This document shows, in pieces, positions 56,798 to 64,000 of a DNA stretch of 64,000 bases. The position numbers and the translations under genes were made by a program. The DNA is from Williamsia muralis. GTDB lineage: Bacteria > Actinomycetota > Actinomycetes > Mycobacteriales > Mycobacteriaceae. Location: the NCBI RefSeq assembly GCF_002735905.1, contig NZ_PEBD01000005.1:310001-374000 (forward strand). The letters are read 5' to 3'. Below the pieces are notes generated by a model that ran no database searches, was not told the DNA's origin, and saw only the letters and a list, made by a program, of their open reading frames with translations. The number at the start of each line of letters is the position of its first letter. Within the stretch, counting starts at the first letter, position 1.

Positions 56798-59350
56798 TCA
56801 GAGTCGGGGATCCACCGGCTCACTCTCCAGCGCCAGGATTGCGAAGACACACTCGTGGATGCGCCAGAGTGGCTCCGAGCGCGCCTGGCGGGCGAGGGCC
56901 TCACGCCCCAGTTGGTACTCGCGCATCGACATGGACCGCTTGTGCCGCAGGTCGCGTGACCGGAGGGTCGGCAGATCATCGAGGTAGCTGGGACCGTAGA
57001 CCATCCGCAGGTACTCGCGACCGCGAACCTTCACACCAGGATCGATCAGCTTGCCGCCGACACGGGTGAGGTTCCCGGCCGGTTTGACGACCATCCCTTC
57101 GGATCCGGCCGCGGTCAGCTCCTCCCACCACCGAGCTCCTTCCAGACACGAGGTCTCCGAGCCGGTGTCGACCACGATGTGCCGCGTGGGCCGGAAGAGA
57201 ACAGGGTCGGCCGCAGCGAGCCGCGCGGCCACCTCGAGGTGCCAACCGTGCGACGACCCGCCGTATTCGCTTGCGGCACTTGCCAGTACCTCGAACGGCG
57301 CGAGCGCCACGGTGTCCGGCCGCGCGTCGACATCGACATAGCGGAGATACGCATCGGTGTACGCCTCCACATCCGCACGCCGTTTCGCGTTCGCGTCGAT
57401 CATGGTCTGAACATCCAGACCCCGGTCTGCGGCCCTCGCCAGTTCTGCGCCGAGTGCATGCAGCTCGGGGCCCGCCGCTGCCGAGACAGAGGCGAACTGG
57501 TCGCGGATCAGGCCTTCCCCCTTGACGTTCCATGGCAGTAACTCGGCATCGAGGATCAGCCAGTCGGAGTCGAGCTGATCGAACAACTCAGCGCACGCTC
57601 GACGAATCCGTACGATCAGTTGCTCGGTGACCGATGGATCGAAGAAGCTGCGGCCTGTCCGGGTGTAGATCGCGCCACTGCCCTGTGTGACGCCGAACGC
57701 CTGCGCCGCTGCTGAGTCGTCTTTCGCGACCACGATGATCGCCCGGGAACCCATGTGCTTTTCCTCGCAGACAACCTGGGAGACACCGCGTTGTCCGTAC
57801 GACTCGAACGCTGCACGGGGGTCCTCCAGCAGATCGGCCCGCCCGGGGGAAACCGGGGCCATCGTCGGCGGCAGGTACCGGATCCAGCGTGGATCAACCG
57901 CGTACCGCGACATCACCTCCAATGCGGTGGCGGCGTTGTCCTCCCGGACGGTGATCGGTGGCCCGAATCCGGTGTCGATGATCCGCTTACCCACCACGTC
58001 CGACAGGTTCAACGCGGTTCGCGCGCGGACGTCCGCGCGTGTGGTCCCGAAACCCATCGGTCGGCCGGGGTCGAAGTAGGTCTGCTCGGCAGGGACGGCC
58101 GACACGACCATCTCCGGGTAGTGCAGCGCCGTCAATCGACCCCCGAACACGCACCCGGTGTCCAGACACATCGTGTTGTTGATCCATGCCGCGTCCGGGA
58201 CCGGGGTGTGGCCGTAGACCACCCGTGCCGACCCTCGGTAGTCCGCTGCCCAATCGAGCCGGACCGGGAAACCCCAACGATCGGTCTCCCCGGTCGTCTC
58301 GCCGTACATCGCCTTGTCGCGGACACGGCCCGATGCCCGCCCGTGGTATTTCTCTGCCAGCCCGGCGTGGGCGACGACGAGCCGGCCGTCGTCGAACACG
58401 TAGTGCGACACAAGGGAATCGAGGAAGTCTACGACCTCCCGGGTGAACTCGGGTGGCTGCGCGTCGAGTTGCGTCATGGACTCCGCAAGACCGTGGGTCA
58501 GCGCAATCGGCCGCGCGTCTCGGGCGCGACCGCTGCGCTGACGAAGGACGCGGAGCAACTTGTCCTCGTGATTTCCGCGCACGCAGAACGCACTGCCCTG
58601 GCGAACCATCGACATGACCAGTCGCAGGACAGCCGGAGTGTCCGGGCCACGGTCCACCAGATCCCCGACGAAGATAGCTGTCCGTCCGGGCTCGGGCGGT
58701 ACGGCGCCGACAACGGTGCCGTCCGTGTCGGTCTGCAGACGCCACCCGATCTTGCCGAGCAGCGTGGTCAACTCGGTGAAGCAGCCGTGGACGTCACCGA
58801 TGATGTCGAACGGGCCGTGCCGATCGTTGAGGTTGCTGAACAAGGGGGTACGCACGATGGTCGCGGCATCGATGTCCGCAACACCATCGAGCTGATGGAC
58901 GTGTCGAAACCCTTCTTTGCGCAGGCCCTTCCGATTGCGCTGCAGGTGCGCGTACTGGCGTTCGACAACACCGACCGTGATGTCTGTTCGATCGCGGGCA
59001 CGCCCCCGCAGCTCGTCCGGAGGGACGTCCAGGACAATGGCGACAGGTAAGACGTCATGGGCCCTCGCGAGCGCGACAAGCCGTTTGCGGTCCTCGACGC
59101 GGACGCTGGTCGCATCGATCACGGTGAGGCGCCCGGCCGCCAATCGTTTGCCCGCAACCAACTCGAGAACCTCGAACGCGTCGCCGGTCGCCTCCTGCGA
59201 CGTGGGGTCATCGGCAACCAGGCCTCGGAACCGATCGGACGACAACACCTCTGTCTCACGAAAGTTGTTGGCTGCGAACGTCGACTTGCCGGCGCCGGTG
59301 ACACCGATGAGCACCACGAGCGACAGTTCGGGGATCTCCAGTGCCGTCAT
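56798..59350 (-). CDS. pnkp: Polynucleotide kinase-phosphatase-ligase Pnkp (bacterial RNA repair)
   Basis: This 850-residue enzyme heals and seals broken RNA. The N-terminal 5' kinase has the P-loop VVLIGVTGAGKSTFA (16-23). The central metallophosphatase has GDVHGC (185-190), GDLVDRGPDTPAVL, RGNHEDKLLR and VVAHAG. The C-terminal ligase-type adenylyltransferase has the nucleotidyl lysine Lys531 in CEEKHMGSR, with LILDAELLPW and MVVKPAG downstream. All three domains look intact. It overlaps hen1 by 4 bases (ATGA). In studied systems Pnkp is active as ligase only in complex with Hen1. Substrates are typically tRNAs cut by ribotoxins. Confidence 0.95.
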   Translation of the reverse strand: MTALEIPELSLVVLIGVTGAGKSTFAANNFRETEVLSSDRFRGLVADDPTSQEATGDAFEVLELVAGKRLAAGRLTVIDATSVRVEDRKRLVALARAHDVLPVAIVLDVPPDELRGRARDRTDITVGVVERQYAHLQRNRKGLRKEGFRHVHQLDGVADIDAATIVRTPLFSNLNDRHGPFDIIGDVHGCFTELTTLLGKIGWRLQTDTDGTVVGAVPPEPGRTAIFVGDLVDRGPDTPAVLRLVMSMVRQGSAFCVRGNHEDKLLRVLRQRSGRARDARPIALTHGLAESMTQLDAQPPEFTREVVDFLDSLVSHYVFDDGRLVVAHAGLAEKYHGRASGRVRDKAMYGETTGETDRWGFPVRLDWAADYRGSARVVYGHTPVPDAAWINNTMCLDTGCVFGGRLTALHYPEMVVSAVPAEQTYFDPGRPMGFGTTRADVRARTALNLSDVVGKRIIDTGFGPPITVREDNAATALEVMSRYAVDPRWIRYLPPTMAPVSPGRADLLEDPRAAFESYGQRGVSQVVCEEKHMGSRAIIVVAKDDSAAAQAFGVTQGSGAIYTRTGRSFFDPSVTEQLIVRIRRACAELFDQLDSDWLILDAELLPWNVKGEGLIRDQFASVSAAAGPELHALGAELARAADRGLDVQTMIDANAKRRADVEAYTDAYLRYVDVDARPDTVALAPFEVLASAASEYGGSSHGWHLEVAARLAAADPVLFRPTRHIVVDTGSETSCLEGARWWEELTAAGSEGMVVKPAGNLTRVGGKLIDPGVKVRGREYLRMVYGPSYLDDLPTLRSRDLRHKRSMSMREYQLGREALARQARSEPLWRIHECVFAILALESEPVDPRL

Positions 59351-60708
59351 CGCTGGGCCTCCAATGCCTCTGCGTCGATCCGCCGAAAGACTGCCAGCTG
59401 ACTCGATGAGCCCACATCCATGTCCATCTCTCCGATCGCGCTCACCGTCACCGAATACCGGTATTCGTCGGCCACGCGTTCACACCAGCGCTCGAACTCG
59501 GCGCGGCTGAACTCGAATCGGTGATCAGGATGGCGGAACTCGTTGCTGCCCAGCCCATAGAGCGCGTTGTAGTCGTGGTTGGGAGTCGTGACGATCACCG
59601 ATGACGGAGCCATGGTCTCGAACACGGACGACTCGAGTGTGTCCAGGCGATCGGGCTCGACGTGCTCGATCACCTCCATCAGCACGACGGCATCAAATCC
59701 TCGGCACCGGTTGTCCGAGTACATCAGCGACGATTGCCACAGTTCTACCGATGCGAACCTGGACAACGAGTCATTGGCCCGGCCAAGCGCGGCAACCGAC
59801 ACATCCACGCCTGCCAGTCGGCCCAAGCCCGGCTCGGTGACGAGCTCCCGCAAGAGGCTGCCTTCACCGCATCCCGCGTCGAGAACCGACCGCGCGCCGA
59901 CCATACGAAGCGCATCGACCACTGCGGTACGGCGCAAATCCTGCATCGATGTGCGGCGTTTCGGCAATGGGTCGTGCGACGCGGTGTCGGGTATCAGCCG
60001 TGCCAGCGCGTCGTTGGTGAGCGAATGCAATCCCTTCAGGTACCGCCTTGTGATCTGTTCGCGCGCAGGATGGTTCGACAGCCAGCGGGAGCCCAGACGC
60101 AACAGCTTGTCGACCTCGTCCTCGCCGATGAAGTAGTGCTTGTCCGCCGCGAGCGCGGGGATCAGCACGTAAATGTGCGACAGTGCGTCGCGCAGCGTGA
60201 ACTCACCACTCATCTGCAACTGCACAAACCGGGACGGGCCCCACTCGTTCGGCTGCAGCACGGTGGCAGTGGAAAGCACCGCCCAGCCCAGCGGTTCGAA
60301 GAAGTCGTGGGTGAGGTCGGCGCCACCGGTGGTGGGCACCGAGCTAACCGTCACCTGCAGCTGCCACACCGTGTCGACCAGGTCAGGGCGGTGTGCACAG
60401 CGGCCACCGAGCGCATCCGACATCACCTTGGCCATCGCGACCATCAGACGCGACGATCCCGCGTACGGCAGCGTATTCACGTAGCGGTCAGCAGCCCCCA
60501 GCGTGGACCGCGACGGGTCTTCGCCCCCGACATGGAGAACCGCGCGGCATCGCGAGGTGTCCGCGACCGGGTAGAAAACGGTTGCGGTTCCACTGGAGGT
60601 GGCGAATTGCTGGACCCGGTCGGGGTGCTTGTGCAGCAGGAACCCGAGATCGGTCGCAGGAATGCCGTGATCAGACGATGATCCGGTCGTTTCGATGGTC
60701 AGCAACAC
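59347..60708 (-). CDS. hen1: 3'-terminal RNA ribose 2'-O-methyltransferase Hen1
   Basis: This 453-residue partner of Pnkp adds a 2'-O-methyl group at the broken RNA 3' end before ligation, protecting the repaired site. The N-terminal half (about 1-240, opening LLTIETTG...LGFLLHKHPDRVQ) is the Pnkp-activating domain. The C-terminal half is a SAM methyltransferase with SVLDAGCGEGSLLREL (about 284-291 at its core) and EVIEHVEPDRLDTLE. The Hen1-specific TTPNHDYNALYGLG and RHPDHRFEFSRAEFERW follow, holding the metal ligands. The GTG at 60708 lies 7 bases after TACTGT and matches the usual Hen1 N-terminus; an upstream GTG (60732) is less likely. Confidence 0.95.
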   Translation of the reverse strand: MLLTIETTGSSSDHGIPATDLGFLLHKHPDRVQQFATSSGTATVFYPVADTSRCRAVLHVGGEDPSRSTLGAADRYVNTLPYAGSSRLMVAMAKVMSDALGGRCAHRPDLVDTVWQLQVTVSSVPTTGGADLTHDFFEPLGWAVLSTATVLQPNEWGPSRFVQLQMSGEFTLRDALSHIYVLIPALAADKHYFIGEDEVDKLLRLGSRWLSNHPAREQITRRYLKGLHSLTNDALARLIPDTASHDPLPKRRTSMQDLRRTAVVDALRMVGARSVLDAGCGEGSLLRELVTEPGLGRLAGVDVSVAALGRANDSLSRFASVELWQSSLMYSDNRCRGFDAVVLMEVIEHVEPDRLDTLESSVFETMAPSSVIVTTPNHDYNALYGLGSNEFRHPDHRFEFSRAEFERWCERVADEYRYSVTVSAIGEMDMDVGSSSQLAVFRRIDAEALEAQR

Positions 60709-60715
60709 TCTGAGA

Positions 60716-60721
60716 ACAGTA
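60716..60721 (-). promoter_or_regulatory. Predicted -10 element of leaderless hen1-pnkp operon
   Basis: TACTGT on the minus strand is followed by 7 bases and the GTG of hen1 at 60708. The element lies inside the longer open frame and so argues against the upstream start. Confidence 0.55.
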
Positions 60722-60768
60722 TCGGTGACCACAACCGATTTACGACGATCCGAACTCGGCGATCGACG

Positions 60769-61167
60769 TCATCTGCGTCGGCGGAGTTCGCGCCATCGCT
60801 CCACCATCGCCTCGACATCCACGGTGCGGGCGATCACATAGGACGCCGGCCCGAGAGTCGGCGCGAGCCGATCTCGCCGGACCCGGCGGTTGAAATCTTC
60901 GAGGACACGACGCACCGCGGACTCCTCACGGAGAGACACGAGAGACTCCGGAAACGCTTGGGCCTCCCGGCGTAATTGAAGCGTCGGAGGCAACAGCGCC
61001 GAGCTGTCGAGATTCTCTTCCTTGATCTTGCGCTTCGCCCACCATTCGGGGTCGTCGGCATCGCTCAGATCAAGCGGCCGGCCGGCACCGCGCAAGTTGT
61101 CGAACTCACCGCGTTCTTGTGCTTCCCGGATCAGCCGATCGATCCGGGTCTCGAACGTTTCTGCCAC
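60769..61167 (-). CDS. DUF1992 (DnaJ homologue subfamily C member 28 domain) protein
   Basis: This 132-residue protein is a DUF1992 domain: TFETRIDRLIREAQERGEFDNLRGAGRPLDLSD, then DPEWWAKRKIKEENLDSSALLPPTLQLRREA. It is the domain named after DNAJC28 but has no J domain here. It starts with GTG 13 bases after the sufT stop, so it is probably the last gene of the suf operon. Function unknown; a link with Fe-S assembly is suggested only by position. Confidence 0.85.
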   Translation of the reverse strand: MAETFETRIDRLIREAQERGEFDNLRGAGRPLDLSDADDPEWWAKRKIKEENLDSSALLPPTLQLRREAQAFPESLVSLREESAVRRVLEDFNRRVRRDRLAPTLGPASYVIARTVDVEAMVERWRELRRRR

Positions 61168-61180
61168 TGCCCCAGAAGGG

Positions 61181-61552
61181 TCAGACGGTGAAGCCGAGCG
61201 CCCGTAGCTGCTCGCGGCCGTCGTCGGTGATCTTATCCGGGCCCCACGGCGGCAGCCACACCCAGTTCAGTTCGATGTCGGTGCACAGCCCGGATGTCAC
61301 CAGGACCGACCGGGTCTGATCCTCGATCACGTCGGTCAAAGGGCAGGCCGCCGAGGTCAGTGTCATGTCGATCTTGGCGACCGCATCATTGGTGACGTCG
61401 AGTCCGTAGACCAGGCCGAGGTCTACGACATTGATGCCGAGTTCCGGATCGACCACGTCGCGCATGGCCTCCTCGATGTCCTCGATCTTCGGCAGGGACG
61501 TCTGAACTTCCTCAGGCGCCTTGATCTCGGTCGGCGGGGCTTGATCGCTCAT
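61181..61552 (-). CDS. sufT: SufT-type metal-sulfur cluster assembly protein (DUF59/MIP18)
   Basis: This 123-residue protein contains the MIP18/DUF59 core IEEAMRDVVDPELGINVVDLGLVYGLDV and the single conserved cysteine in MTLTSAACPLTDVIEDQ, plus WLPPWGPDKITDDGREQLRALG at its end. SufT assists maturation of Fe-S proteins. The first 20 residues are variable. Its ATG overlaps the sufU stop (ATGA). Gene order sufS-sufU-sufT is the standard actinobacterial one (Rv1464-Rv1466). Confidence 0.94.
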   Translation of the reverse strand: MSDQAPPTEIKAPEEVQTSLPKIEDIEEAMRDVVDPELGINVVDLGLVYGLDVTNDAVAKIDMTLTSAACPLTDVIEDQTRSVLVTSGLCTDIELNWVWLPPWGPDKITDDGREQLRALGFTV

Positions 61553-62036
61553 GCTGACTCCCTAGCGGAATTGTTGTTGTCGGCCGGTGCTTCTCTGTTG
61601 ACCACCGTCTGTGCCAACGCGTCCTTGAATGCCATCCATCCCAGGAGCGCGCACTTGACGCGCGCCGGGTACTTGCTCACTCCGGCGAAGGCCACTCCGT
61701 CGCCGATGACCTCTTCGTCACCGTCGACAGTGCCCCGCGACGTCATCATCTGGTTGAACGCATCGACGGTCGCCAAGGCTTCTTGTACGTTCTGGCCGAC
61801 CAGCTGCTCGAAGAGTACCGACGTGGACGCCTGAGAGATCGAACATCCCTGGCCGTCGTACGAGACATCGGTGATCTTGTCTCCATCGTCGGAGAGCTGT
61901 ACGCGCAAGGTGACCTCGTCCCCGCACGTCGGGTTGACGTGGTGAACCTCGGCACCGAACGGGTCACGCAGACCTCGCCCCTGGGGGTGTTTGTAGTGAT
62001 CGAGGATCACTTCCTGATACATCTGCTCCATCCGCA

Positions 62037-62037
<1 letters not shown>
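61549..62037 (-). CDS. sufU: Fe-S cluster assembly sulfur-transfer protein SufU
   Basis: This 162-residue zinc-dependent sulfurtransferase accepts persulfide sulfur from SufS. The ligands are present: Cys and Asp in NPTCGDEV, Cys in GQGCSISQAS and Cys in VKCALLGW. The longer insertion before the last cysteine separates SufU from IscU. The start at 62037 (MRMEQMYQEVI) overlaps the sufS stop; an ATG two codons downstream is equally good. Confidence 0.95.

Positions 62038-64000
<1,963 letters not shown>

Overview
The window is high-G+C DNA, gene-dense on both strands, with no intergenic gap over about 260 bases, GTG starts nearly as common as ATG, and many 4-base ATGA/GTGA gene overlaps. Mycothiol ligase MshC, InhA/FabG1, RipA, class-2 PyrD and an AcnR-controlled aconitase place it in the Mycobacteriales. 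From general knowledge of gene content I would guess Gordonia or a close relative; this was not tested by any search.

Layout. 1-6.1 kb: hisG (cut by the edge), hisE, a HAD phosphatase, a DszC/SfnB-type acyl-CoA dehydrogenase-like flavoenzyme and cobalamin-dependent metH. 6.1-10.3 kb: a PAC2 protein, then assimilatory nitrite reductase nirBD preceded by a small unknown gene. 10.3-20.6 kb: mshC, SCO1664-like, DUF3090, histidine phosphatase, uppP, a beta-propeller lipoprotein, pyrD, a PEBP protein, an M20 peptidase and an MBL protein. As I recall it, this follows the M. tuberculosis Rv2121c-Rv2141c order. 20.7-25.6 kb: tRNA-Leu(GAG), a membrane protein, a zinc-ribbon SDR, DinB, MpaB/DUF2236 and a nucleoside hydrolase. 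25.6-51.8 kb: meaB-mutB-mutA, TVP38, a SatD-like regulator pair, SPFH/NfeD, DUF3097, hemH-inhA-fabG1, VWA-DUF58-MoxR, ripA, an Rv1476-like protein, acn-acnR, an acyl-CoA synthetase and an ABC-F ATPase. This follows the Rv1496-to-Rv1473 order inverted. 51.8-60.8 kb: an accessory segment holding an isolated lycopene cyclase, an Asp23-type envelope module divergent from an ECF-like sigma factor, and a Hen1-Pnkp RNA repair operon. 60.8-64 kb: the tail of the suf Fe-S operon (sufC, sufS, sufU, sufT, DUF1992).

Themes. (1) At least a dozen transcription-unit heads have TANNNT exactly 6-7 bases before an ATG/GTG, predicting leaderless mRNAs; in several cases this fixes the start codon. (2) The acn promoter carries a perfect 16-bp palindrome matching the AcnR operator, and acnR lies just downstream of acn. 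(3) Two accessory systems stand out: the sigma-factor/Asp23 island and the RNA repair operon. (4) The unknown gene at 35.6 kb is preceded by a predicted 17-codon leaderless peptide whose stop overlaps its start codon. No insertion sequence, prophage, CRISPR array or rRNA was seen.
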